Assembly: GCA_033761835.1 (NCBI GenBank)
Contig: JANRME010000288.1
Span: forward strand, 1 to 47,147
Direction of reading: 5' to 3'
DNA from: JADJNW01 sp033761835
Lineage (GTDB): Bacteria > Bacteroidota > Bacteroidia > Chitinophagales > Saprospiraceae
DNA: 47,147 nt
Under the pieces are notes generated by a model. It was given only the letters and a program-made list of their open reading frames with translations, had not been told where the DNA came from and did no database searches. Of this stretch, positions 16,997 through 24,474 are shown one piece after another (the first letter of the stretch is position 1; each line of letters begins with the position of its first letter). The translations under genes and the position numbers were made by a program.

Positions 16997-17701
16997 TTAA
17001 AAATTAACTTTTCGTACTTCTCCGCCGATGAATTTGCGGTGATAACGTTCGTCAGGGTCGCCTTTGTACTCAATCTGCCCGCCAAGACTTGCATATGCAT
17101 CCAAGCTTTCACGAGCTACAATTTCGACCTCGCCGCCTGTGCCTGCCCGCGCATACGTATTTTTGCATTCCACGTCAAAGGCCCGATATTGCCCGCCGGT
17201 GTTGGCTTGTGCTTTTTGATTTTCCGCTTCTCCTTTCAATTGCAGGATGCCCCCTTCTGTCGCGCTACCATCTAATTTGTTGACTTTCACTTGTAAATTG
17301 ACTTGGGCGCCACTGCCAGCGTGTACTTCCAATAAATCAGCTTCGATGATTTCATCGGATTTAATTTCTGCTCCAGCATTCGCACGAATAGAGCGCAATT
17401 CTTTATACGTAACCGTGATGCGCACGCGCTCATTTTTGTTTTTATAAAAAAGTGAATTGAGCAGACTCAACTTGAGGGTTTGGCTTTTCACACTGATATT
17501 GACTTCATCCTCTGGGATGCCATAGGTTTGCATGACTGCCTTCTCAGCGTCGCCTTTTACTAATAACACTTCGATATTTCCGGCAACGGAAATCTCATCA
17601 AAATAGTCCAATTTGTAATCTGACTGAGCAACTGAGTGACCAATTGACCAACTGATCAAAAGCGCTAATAAGGATAATCGAATGAAAAATATCTTTCTCA
17701 T
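16997..17701 (-). CDS. Exported DUF2807 (head GIN) family protein
   Basis: 234 residues with an N-terminal signal peptide (MRKIFFIRLSLLALLISWSIG ... VAQS). The rest matches the DUF2807 / putative auto-transporter adhesin head GIN pattern: DYFDEISVAGNIEVLLVKGDAE, LRSIRANAGAEIKSDE, repeated short beta-strands rich in Gly, Ala and Val (VHAGSGAQVNLQVKV, ATEGGILQLKGEAENQKAQANTGG). The likely form is a right-handed beta-helix in the periplasm or at the surface. Such proteins are very common in Bacteroidota and have no established function. It stands between clpX (convergent) and the ADP-ribosylglycohydrolase gene upstream. Confidence 0.82.
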   Translation of the reverse strand: MRKIFFIRLSLLALLISWSIGHSVAQSDYKLDYFDEISVAGNIEVLLVKGDAEKAVMQTYGIPEDEVNISVKSQTLKLSLLNSLFYKNKNERVRITVTYKELRSIRANAGAEIKSDEIIEADLLEVHAGSGAQVNLQVKVNKLDGSATEGGILQLKGEAENQKAQANTGGQYRAFDVECKNTYARAGTGGEVEIVARESLDAYASLGGQIEYKGDPDERYHRKFIGGEVRKVNF

Positions 17702-17779
17702 GTTTTGTTTTTATTGTTAAGATGCAATTACTAAAGGCTTCCCCCTATTTTTAACGATTATATTCAGTTCTTTTAGTCT

Positions 17780-19132
17780 TTACATCGCATCTTTTCTACG
17801 AATAATAAGCGCGGTCAACTCTTTTGCCAATTGCTCAATATCAATATTCAATTGTTCTTTATTCACTTTTAAAACCTGTGCTTTCAAATGGAGTGGAAGT
17901 TTGCTTGCGCCACAGTAAGCCCCTGCAATCGCGCCGGTTATCGCACCGACCGTGTCGTTATCTCGACCATAATTCGTCACAAACTCTATCGATTTCTGAA
18001 AATCCATTTCGCTGAATACCAGCGCAGTAAGGTTAATTAAATGAATTTCACCGGCGTGGAAAGGCGCATCCTGCAAATGTTCGTCGAGTGATTCATACAC
18101 TTTTTGCGTTCGAGCAAAATACAAGGAATCGTAAGGATAATTTTTGGGCAATTTGAGTTTTAATCCTGGTAAATCTTCTTTGGTAATCTGATTTGCTTCA
18201 TAAACCATGCGCTTGGCGTACCAAAGCCAACGATAAGCAACCCGACTCACCAGGCGACTTTTAAAATAATCATTCGGATCAACCGAAATAATCACATCGA
18301 GGATTGAATCTTGCGAGGGCTGAGAATGAAGAGCCGCAGCCGTCATAGCTGCCGTCAACGCAGTAATATCGCGGGCATAGCCCAAATCAAAAAGCCCCAG
18401 TTTGTAGGCCTCTTCGTACGCAATTTCCGGTTTGCCAGGATAAAATGCTCCAATAATCGGCGCGTACAGCATTCCGGCGCAAGTCATTTCGCCACCATAA
18501 AAATGATGCAACGCATAAGCATATTCATCTATATTTCCTTCCGCATAAGGCTTCGCCACCAACGCCCATTCCTGTAGCCAAGCCATGCGTCGGGCGCTGA
18601 TTTCAAAGGGTTCTGGCTCGAAACTATCCGTTGTTTTTAAGGATTCGATTTCCGAAAGGTATTGATTTACAATTTCTTGGGCGAAATTACGCGGATTCAA
18701 GAGTGGTGCGGCGCGGGGCGAGCGTTTTGCTTCGCTTTGAATGAGAAATTGGACAGCAAAATGCTTCCAACGGGTATCGTCGGTGGTGCCGCCGGCTGGC
18801 AAATTCATATCCCACGGGCCTTCGGGCGAAGCTTCGCGGAAAACACGCGTAAGGCTATCTACAAAACCATAGTCAATTGCAATATCATTCTTGTGCCACA
18901 TTTCGGTAGGAGCACCCATCGCATCACCAATAGCGGACCCCAGCAGCGTTCCCAGTATCCGATCATACAATTTTTCTTCGGTATAGCTGGTATCGAAGTA
19001 CATCGCCCAATCCACTTTTGAGAAAACGGGCGGTTTGGGCTTATCGGATGATTTTTCTTTGGAGCAGGCGATTCCAATCAGTAGAATTGCAACAAAAAAA
19101 GTGATTCTGATTATCATAGAATATGGGTTCAT
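17780..19132 (-). CDS. ADP-ribosylglycohydrolase-family lipoprotein
   Basis: 450 residues. The N-terminus is a lipoprotein signal peptide with lipobox IGIAC (Cys near residue 23) and then a charged linker, so the protein is anchored outside the cytoplasm. The ARH/DraG fold is well preserved: ILGTLLGSAIGDAMGAPTEMW, the dimetal motif GGTTDDTRW and the C-terminal GRDNDTVGAITGAIAGAYCGA. These enzymes remove ADP-ribose from proteins or small molecules using two magnesium ions. Export is unusual for the best-known members. Ten bp downstream of a methylthioribose-kinase-like gene, so the two form an operon; the substrate is therefore perhaps a ribosyl compound rather than an ADP-ribosylated protein. 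Confidence 0.85.
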   Translation of the reverse strand: MNPYSMIIRITFFVAILLIGIACSKEKSSDKPKPPVFSKVDWAMYFDTSYTEEKLYDRILGTLLGSAIGDAMGAPTEMWHKNDIAIDYGFVDSLTRVFREASPEGPWDMNLPAGGTTDDTRWKHFAVQFLIQSEAKRSPRAAPLLNPRNFAQEIVNQYLSEIESLKTTDSFEPEPFEISARRMAWLQEWALVAKPYAEGNIDEYAYALHHFYGGEMTCAGMLYAPIIGAFYPGKPEIAYEEAYKLGLFDLGYARDITALTAAMTAAALHSQPSQDSILDVIISVDPNDYFKSRLVSRVAYRWLWYAKRMVYEANQITKEDLPGLKLKLPKNYPYDSLYFARTQKVYESLDEHLQDAPFHAGEIHLINLTALVFSEMDFQKSIEFVTNYGRDNDTVGAITGAIAGAYCGASKLPLHLKAQVLKVNKEQLNIDIEQLAKELTALIIRRKDAM

Positions 19133-19142
19133 AAAATTTATT

Positions 19143-20171
19143 TTATCCCAAAATCAATGCCCGAGCTTCTTCCAGCAATTCTTGTTTTTCCTTCAAATTC
19201 AAATCAAGTGGCAATTGCGCCAAGCCGATAATCCGACGCAGCATTTCCACTCCGCTAAAGGCATCTGATAGATCTTCATCAAAATTTGCTGAATATTGAT
19301 ACTCCGACTTTACTTTTTGGATCGTGCTTTCGGGCAATTGGGCCATCTTTAAATGCGCCAAAAAAACACCCAAATCAAACTCCGCCCTGCCAAAATAAGA
19401 AAATTCGGGGTCAATCACATACACCCGATCATTGGCGCGCAACCAACTGCCAGGGTAATAATCGCCATGCAAAAGCGTACCACTGCTGCCGAGGTAAATT
19501 TCACCCAAATCCAAAATAATTTCCCTGAGTACCTGGTCATGCTTGTAGCGAAGCGCCGTCTCCTGCAAACCAGGTTGGATTTGATTCAAATCAAAACCAT
19601 TCTCCAACAAATAAGGAAAGTGAAAAATATGTTCGTGATTCAGCGTTTTGAGTACTTGATTGGAAGGATAATGCTTTTTTTCTTCTGTTGAAAAAGATTG
19701 ATGGTGCAAATGATTTAAAAACTGAATCAAGCTTTCCAAATCTTTATTAATCAAAGCGTTGTCTTTTTCATACAAAAAAGTATAATCAGCGCTTTCGCCT
19801 AAATCTTCTAATGCTAATGCATAATTTGTGGTATCAAAATAAAGCAGTTGAGGTGTGTACTTTGTCAAAAAAGTGTCCTGTTGAATAACACGATAAAACT
19901 GCATTTCTACGCTAATACGTTCTAAGGGAGCAGCTATCTGCGGGTATTTTTCTACCCAAGGGCGTGCCTGTTTGAGGATGAACGTTCGTTGATTGGTAAT
20001 AATTCGGCGTACAAAATTCATGTTTCCTTCACCAGGTTTTTCCAAGCGGATGACTTGTTCCTTATGCTTCAACCAATGTTGGCTACTCAAGTAATCTTCG
20101 ATTGTAGCGATATCATCCTCGAGATAAATTGCATTGCCCGAAAGGGCGGCAAACTGTGTTTTAAATTCCAT
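19143..20171 (-). CDS. APH-fold small-molecule kinase, methylthioribose-kinase-like
   Basis: 342 residues. Kinase motifs: GEGNMNFVRRI as nucleotide loop, FILKQA (Lys), and in the C-lobe LLHGDYYPGSWL and VIDPEFSYFGRAEFDLGVFL. The HGDxxxGS plus DPEF(x)4G combination is characteristic of the 5-methylthioribose kinase (MtnK) branch of the aminoglycoside-phosphotransferase superfamily, rather than HGDxxxxN. At 342 residues it is shorter than typical MtnK (~400). No signal peptide, so cytoplasmic. It precedes the exported ADP-ribosylglycohydrolase by 10 bp on the same strand. Inference: the pair may scavenge a ribosylated compound, with the hydrolase releasing a sugar outside and the kinase trapping it inside. 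Confidence 0.75.
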   Translation of the reverse strand: MEFKTQFAALSGNAIYLEDDIATIEDYLSSQHWLKHKEQVIRLEKPGEGNMNFVRRIITNQRTFILKQARPWVEKYPQIAAPLERISVEMQFYRVIQQDTFLTKYTPQLLYFDTTNYALALEDLGESADYTFLYEKDNALINKDLESLIQFLNHLHHQSFSTEEKKHYPSNQVLKTLNHEHIFHFPYLLENGFDLNQIQPGLQETALRYKHDQVLREIILDLGEIYLGSSGTLLHGDYYPGSWLRANDRVYVIDPEFSYFGRAEFDLGVFLAHLKMAQLPESTIQKVKSEYQYSANFDEDLSDAFSGVEMLRRIIGLAQLPLDLNLKEKQELLEEARALILG

Positions 20172-20380
20172 ACGAATCAGACATTTAGCAGCAAATAAAA
20201 TATATAAAAGCGCTTATTTGTTTAAGTGCATCCTTATCACTCTAAGCATTCGTAGCTAAGCGGACATTTTTAGAACCTCCTAAACAGAATTTATTCCTGA
20301 TTCCATTTCAATAAGCTCGATTTTTTGCGAAATTTGCGGCTTCTAAATCGTTTCAGGTTTCTTGTTTGCGGCTTTTTGTT

Positions 20381-20422
20381 CCTCAAACCTCAAACCTCAA
20401 ACCTCAAACCTCAAACCTCAAC
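20381..20422 (+). repeat. Six tandem CCTCAAA heptamers abutting the glyQS start codon
   Basis: Six head-to-tail copies of CCTCAAA (the last ends in C) end two bases before the ATG at 20425, so they occupy the whole ribosome-binding region. An AGGTTT at 20354-20359 upstream could pair with any of the AAACCT units. Confidence 0.9.
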
Positions 20423-20424
20423 AC

Positions 20425-21978
20425 ATGAGTCAACAAGCGGATTTGTTCAAAAAACTGACTGCCCACTGCAAGGAATACGGTTTTATTTATCAATCGAGTG
20501 AAATTTATGATGGATTAAGCGCGGTATACGACTACGGCCCGAATGGGGTAGAATTAAAAAATAATATCAAAGAATATTGGTGGCGTTCGATGGTGCAAAT
20601 GCACGAAAATATTACCGGCATCGACGCGGCGATTTTTATGCACCCAAAAACCTGGAAAGCCTCTGGTCACGTGGATGCATTCAACGATCCCTTGATTGAC
20701 AACAAAGACAGCAAAAAACGCTACCGTGCCGACCAGTTGGTGGAAGGTTATTTGGATAAAATCGAAGATAAACTCAACAAGGAAGTTGAAAAAGCGCAGA
20801 AGCGTTTTGGTGAGTCCTTTGATGAAGCAATGTTTCGCCAGACCAACGAGCGCGTTGTAAAATATACAACTGAATATGAGGAAGTTAGCAAGCGTTTAGC
20901 CACTGCCATGAGCGCCAACGATATGGCGGGTTTAAAAAATCTGATCGACGAATTGGAGATCGGCGACCCCGAAGGAGGCTCGCGTAATTGGACAGAAGTG
21001 CGCCAGTTTAATTTGATGTTCTCTACGCAATTGGGCAATATTGCGGGCGAGGAAGGCAAGCTGTACTTGCGGCCAGAGACGGCCCAGGGTATTTTTGTGA
21101 ATTTTTTAAATGTGCAAAAAACGACCCGCCAGAAAGTACCTTTTGGAATTGCGCAGATTGGGAAGGCTTTCAGAAACGAAATCGTAGCGCGACAATTCAT
21201 TTTCAGAATGCGCGAATTCGAGCAAATGGAAATGCAATTCTTTGTGAAGCCCGGTACAGAGATGGAATGGTACAATTATTGGAAGGAAACCCGCATGAAA
21301 TGGCACTTGGCCATCGGCACACCTGCTGAAAAATTGCGTTTTAAGGACCACGATAATTTAGCACATTATGCCAATGCAGCGGTAGATATTCAGTTTGAAT
21401 TTCCTTTCGGATTCAAGGAATTGGAAGGGATTCATTCGCGTACCGACTTTGACTTGACCAGCCACCAAGAATTATCGGGTAAAAAATTGCAATATTTCGA
21501 CCCCGAACTTAACGAAAACTATGTGCCGTATGTGGTGGAAACATCTGTCGGCTGCGACCGAATGTTTTTGTCCATGCTAAGTAATAATTTAATTGAAGAA
21601 ACCGTACCTGATGCACAAGGCGAAGATTCAACAAGAACGGTTCTGAAATTACATCCGGCGCTTGCACCTGTGAAATGCGCAGTGCTGCCACTATTGAAAA
21701 ATAAGGAAGAACTCACGAGTAAAGCCCGCGAAATTATTGATAAATTGAAGTTTTCTTTCTTGTGTCAATACGATGAAAAAGATGCGATTGGCCGCCGCTA
21801 CCGTCGCCAGGATGCGATTGGGACGCCGTATTGCGTCACCGTTGATTTTGAAACATTAGAAGATAATACTGTGACTATCCGCGAACGTGACTCGATGCAG
21901 CAGGAACGTGTGCCGATTGATAAAGTGGAAGAAATCGTACGTAAACGTGTGGATATGAAGGCTTTGTTGATGGGATGA
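20425..21978 (+). CDS. glyQS: Glycine--tRNA ligase (alpha2, eukaryotic/archaeal type)
   Basis: 517 residues from ATG 20425 (MSQQADLFKKL); the frame stays open further upstream only through the CCTCAAA repeat. Class II synthetase motifs: YDYGPNGVELKNNIKEYWW (motif 1 region), LRPETAQGIFVNFLNV, FRNEIVARQFIFRMREFEQMEMQFF (motif 2) and VVETSVGCDRMFLSML (motif 3), then an anticodon-binding domain (APVKCAVLPLLKN). It charges tRNA-Gly. A long charged insertion sits between residues 95 and 180. Ends with TGA and is followed by a strong terminator at 21995-22030. Confidence 0.95.
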   Translation: MSQQADLFKKLTAHCKEYGFIYQSSEIYDGLSAVYDYGPNGVELKNNIKEYWWRSMVQMHENITGIDAAIFMHPKTWKASGHVDAFNDPLIDNKDSKKRYRADQLVEGYLDKIEDKLNKEVEKAQKRFGESFDEAMFRQTNERVVKYTTEYEEVSKRLATAMSANDMAGLKNLIDELEIGDPEGGSRNWTEVRQFNLMFSTQLGNIAGEEGKLYLRPETAQGIFVNFLNVQKTTRQKVPFGIAQIGKAFRNEIVARQFIFRMREFEQMEMQFFVKPGTEMEWYNYWKETRMKWHLAIGTPAEKLRFKDHDNLAHYANAAVDIQFEFPFGFKELEGIHSRTDFDLTSHQELSGKKLQYFDPELNENYVPYVVETSVGCDRMFLSMLSNNLIEETVPDAQGEDSTRTVLKLHPALAPVKCAVLPLLKNKEELTSKAREIIDKLKFSFLCQYDEKDAIGRRYRRQDAIGTPYCVTVDFETLEDNTVTIRERDSMQQERVPIDKVEEIVRKRVDMKALLMG

Positions 21979-21994
21979 CAATTTGAATTATTAT

Positions 21995-22030
21995 AAAAAA
22001 GCCTTCCAAAATATTTTAGAAGGCTTTTTT
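21995..22030 (+). terminator. Intrinsic terminator after glyQS
   Basis: AAAAAAGCCTTC (21995-22006) / GAAGGCTTTTTT (22019-22030) form twelve perfect base pairs with a 12-base loop and T-runs on both strands, so it can work in both directions. Confidence 0.85.
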
Positions 22031-22104
22031 ATTTTCGATCAATAGAAAAATATTGATATGATTAAAATCTTATTGAGATAAAATATTGAAGCTGAGATAC
22101 AAGC

Positions 22105-22132
22105 AAAAAAAAAGTCGTACTTTTCATAGTAC
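22105..22132 (-). terminator. Hairpin with minus-strand T-tract next to the first 16-mer copy
   Basis: GTCGTAC/GTACGAC form seven base pairs around an eight-base loop near 22114-22132. On the minus strand the stem is followed by at least eight Ts (22112 downward), so it can end a leftward transcript that would include the reverse complement of the ATAATCCCATGAACAT element just upstream. Confidence 0.55.
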
Positions 22133-22200
22133 GACCCCCAAAATTATAATCCCATGAACATATCCAAAATCAAAAAAATCACCAAATAATCTGTTAATAT

Positions 22201-22232
22201 TTTGAATATGACAGATAAGTGGTGTATCTTCG
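22201..22232 (+). promoter_or_regulatory. Bacteroidota promoter for the small RNA
   Basis: TTTG at 22201-22204 and TATCTTCG at 22225-22232, with a 20-base spacer, match the -33 TTTG / -7 TAnnTTTG consensus with one mismatch. Predicted start is about 22238. Confidence 0.65.
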
Positions 22233-22237
22233 CATCG

Positions 22238-22364
22238 TCAAAATCACTAAAACTACTATTGCGCTATATCAAACAAATTGTAATCTCAACGCCTGAATAA
22301 CAGGCATAATCCCATGAGCATGACCTAAATCCGGAGGCGAAGTACCAATTCGCCTCTTTTTTTT
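22238..22364 (+). ncRNA. Candidate small RNA (~125 nt) with own promoter and terminator
   Basis: Bounded by the promoter at 22201-22232 and a perfect intrinsic terminator, GAGGCGAA (22334-22341) / TTCGCCTC (22349-22356) followed by eight Ts. Inside there is a small GCCTG-AATAA-CAGGC hairpin near 22291-22305 and then the middle copy of the ATAATCCCATGAGCAT element. No ORF longer than a few codons lies inside on this strand. It does not match any RNA family that I recognise; 6S RNA and tmRNA are not supported by its size and structure. Confidence 0.6.
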
Positions 22365-22432
22365 GCGATGCGATTTATCTTTATTCGGGATTGAAACCTG
22401 AGAAGTGTGCATCGTCCCGAACGATTGTTCGG

Positions 22433-22785
22433 GACGACTTACCACCAACAAATTATAATCCCATGAACATATTCAACTTTGTTTGCCAGTTCTTTTAACC
22501 AGCTTTTCCGTTCGTCCTCATTTATCTACCAATCACGATACAAATATGCAGCGACTATTTGCTTAGAACAAAGACAAAAATACAGCTTTGTGAAAAAAAC
22601 ATTCTCATTATATTTTTAATACTTCTTTAAAATCAGGCAATTGAAAATATAAAATGTGAATTTTATAAAAATGAAATTAAGTTTTTTTTGAAAAAATATT
22701 TTCATTTTTTTCTCCGGGTATTGACAAAAAAAAGCTCCCAACAGTAGACATTGGAAGCTTTTTTACAAGTATATGTTTTTGATAA
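22433..22785. other. AT-rich non-coding stretch downstream of the small-RNA region
   Basis: Contains the third copy of the 16-mer (22455-22470), a possible leftward -7 box (CAAAAATA near 22575-22582, TATTTTTG on the minus strand) and, at its right end, the terminator of the minus-strand coiled-coil gene. No gene seen. Confidence 0.45.
22726..22766 (-). terminator. Terminator of the coiled-coil gene
   Basis: AAAAAAGCTCCCAA / TTGGAAGCTTTTTT pair with a single mismatch around an eight-base loop; T-run on the minus strand, 20 bp beyond the TGA at 22786. Confidence 0.75.
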
Positions 22786-23220
22786 TCAATCTTTTACTTT
22801 GTCATCGTCGCTTTCTTCCTCCGATTTTTCTTCTACATCAGCTTCTTCCTTATCGTCTTCATCTTTATCACCAAGAAAATCTTCCAAAGCGTCTTCTACC
22901 TTTTCTTCTACCACTTCTGCCACTGCTTTCATGGTATCAACCGCATCCTCAAATGCGTCTTGAATTTTTTCAAAGACCGTGGTGTTATCTTCTGAATTTT
23001 CTTCTGCGGCTGGCGCATCTTCAATAAGGGACTCTTCTTCCAACGGTTCCTGCACTTCAAGGATTGCCTCCGCAGCAGGCTCTTCTTCTTTCATCCCTTT
23101 TTCACCTACGATTTGTTCGGCGGCCTTTACCAATTTATCCTCTTCCTCTTTCAGCGCTTCTTCGCGGGCTTTCATTTCCTGCTCAATTTTTTTCTGAGCA
23201 GCTTTTTTGGCTTCTTCCAT
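22786..23220 (-). CDS. C-terminal part of an amber-split coiled-coil protein
   Basis: 144 residues, almost entirely Glu, Lys, Ala and Asp: a helical KKAAQKKIEQEMKAREEAL start followed by very acidic low-complexity sequence ending KSEEESDDDKVKD. It is in exactly the same frame as the gene upstream (23233-24282), separated only by TAG and four sense codons (GAG CGC GAG AAG). Composition continues smoothly across the TAG (QQRRKD, stop, EREKMEEAKK), so the two are best read as one ~498-residue protein interrupted by a TAG, probably CAG originally. AGGAG overlapping the TAG sits 10 bases before the ATG, so reinitiation is possible. Confidence 0.6.
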   Translation of the reverse strand: MEEAKKAAQKKIEQEMKAREEALKEEEDKLVKAAEQIVGEKGMKEEEPAAEAILEVQEPLEEESLIEDAPAAEENSEDNTTVFEKIQDAFEDAVDTMKAVAEVVEEKVEDALEDFLGDKDEDDKEEADVEEKSEEESDDDKVKD

Positions 23221-23232
23221 CTTCTCGCGCTC

Positions 23233-24282
23233 CTAGTCTTTCCGACGTTGCTGCGTTATGCGTTGCTCTAATTCTGTCTTAGTGCCCACCATTTCATTGA
23301 GTTTCTCCTCCTTGGAGCGAATGCGCTCTTCGATCATTTTAATTTTAGCCTGTCGAATTTGCGCTTCCAATTGCCCATCCGTACGTTCGATTTTGCGCGA
23401 TTGGAAATCCAAATCATCGCGGTCGCGCCTGATGGAACGTTCCATTTTCTCAATAGCAGAAACTAAACCTTCGTAGCGACGCTGCAAACGATCGCCAGGC
23501 GAACGGTCATCCCCCGTTTCGGGGCCAAAGCGTTTCTCCTTCACCATTTTGAAAGCAGCGTCCAAGCGTTCCCATACTTTGGTGCGATGATCGCGGCTCA
23601 GTTTAGAATCACGGAATTTGCGTTGGAGTTCTTTTAATTCATCAAAAATCGGGGCAAGGCGTAACCCATCGGTAATTTTCTTTTCTACATTGGCGAGCAA
23701 GTCCATAAACCGATCGTAGTTGTCTTTTGAGACCTTATCGAATTGCTCATCCAGCTTGGAGCGCATTTCTTTCATCCGAGCAAAAAGCCCGTTAATAGCG
23801 TCACGCAGATTATCGGAATGCTCTCTCAGCAGGTTGCGGTCGCGTACCTGATTCTGAACTTTATCCCAGAAACCTTTGAGTTCGTCCCAAATATCGTTGT
23901 CGTAGGATTCGAGCTTTTCCACTCGGTCTTTGAGCTCGCTTACTTCATTGCTATAAGCTTCATTCAACTTGGCGGATAGCACCATAAAATGCCATTCGGT
24001 TTGGGCACGTTGTACCACATCTGCGCGCTCTACTTTGAGGTCTTCGGGGAGGAGGCTTTCGCTAACGGTGAGTTCCCGCTCGGTTGTTGTATAACCTTCC
24101 GGGAAATCGAGCGGCGTACCGTTGCGCCAGTCGTCCATCATTTTTTGATGGAATTCTTCGGTAACAACGTTTTCGGGAAAAGTATAAACATTTACCTTGT
24201 TGTCGTCCGGTCGCAATTCCAAAGCAATCAATACACGTTCGTTTTGGGCATCATTTCCCCACAGCACCAACCTGGGTTTCAT
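23233..24282 (-). CDS. Coiled-coil protein, N-terminal part of amber-split gene
   Basis: 349 residues. The first ~100 form a globular start (MKPRLVLWGNDAQNERVLIAL, VTEEFHQKMMDDWRNG); the rest is long charged helix with segments resembling DUF349-like repeats (WDELKGFWDKVQNQVRDRN, KVWERLDAAFKMVKEKRFG), ending in TKTELEQRITQQRRKD before TAG. No signal peptide or membrane helix, so cytoplasmic. I recognise it only as a conserved-looking Bacteroidota protein of unknown function. The frame continues past TAG into the next ORF. Upstream lies the asd gene on the same strand, 192 bp away. Confidence 0.7.
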   Translation of the reverse strand: MKPRLVLWGNDAQNERVLIALELRPDDNKVNVYTFPENVVTEEFHQKMMDDWRNGTPLDFPEGYTTTERELTVSESLLPEDLKVERADVVQRAQTEWHFMVLSAKLNEAYSNEVSELKDRVEKLESYDNDIWDELKGFWDKVQNQVRDRNLLREHSDNLRDAINGLFARMKEMRSKLDEQFDKVSKDNYDRFMDLLANVEKKITDGLRLAPIFDELKELQRKFRDSKLSRDHRTKVWERLDAAFKMVKEKRFGPETGDDRSPGDRLQRRYEGLVSAIEKMERSIRRDRDDLDFQSRKIERTDGQLEAQIRQAKIKMIEERIRSKEEKLNEMVGTKTELEQRITQQRRKD

Positions 24283-24474
24283 AGATGTTTCTCGTAATTT
24301 TCGTTATAAAAATGTAGTCAATGTGACACAAGTAACTGATTTTCTATCAAATTTAAAAAATTGACAGGCAACGGCCAACTTTTGTCGTTTTTTTCTCGAA
24401 ATATTCGTCTTTTGATAAATCCTATTGGAAACTATTTCGGCCTTTTAGGACGCCTGAAACCTATTTACAATAAA

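Larger units (their letters stand above)
22146..22470. repeat. Three copies of ATAATCCCATGARCAT, each next to a hairpin
   Basis: Copies at 22146-22161, 22306-22321 and 22455-22470, spaced 160 and 149 bases. The outer copies are identical over a longer stretch (extra AAATT before and AT after); the middle one has G in place of A. Each is preceded on the plus strand by a hairpin: GTCGTAC/GTACGAC, GCCTG/CAGGC and GTCCCGAAC/GTTCGGGAC. The ATGs inside open only 4-11 codon frames. Confidence 0.75.

Noticed and set aside
22146..22470. CRISPR array
   Set aside because: Only three 16-base copies, spaced about 150 bp, with unrelated hairpins between them and no cas genes.
23221..23241. Retroviral-type read-through signal around GACTAGG
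   Set aside because: The hexamer resembles the murine leukaemia virus read-through site, but no downstream pseudoknot was seen, and eukaryotic rules do not transfer to bacteria.
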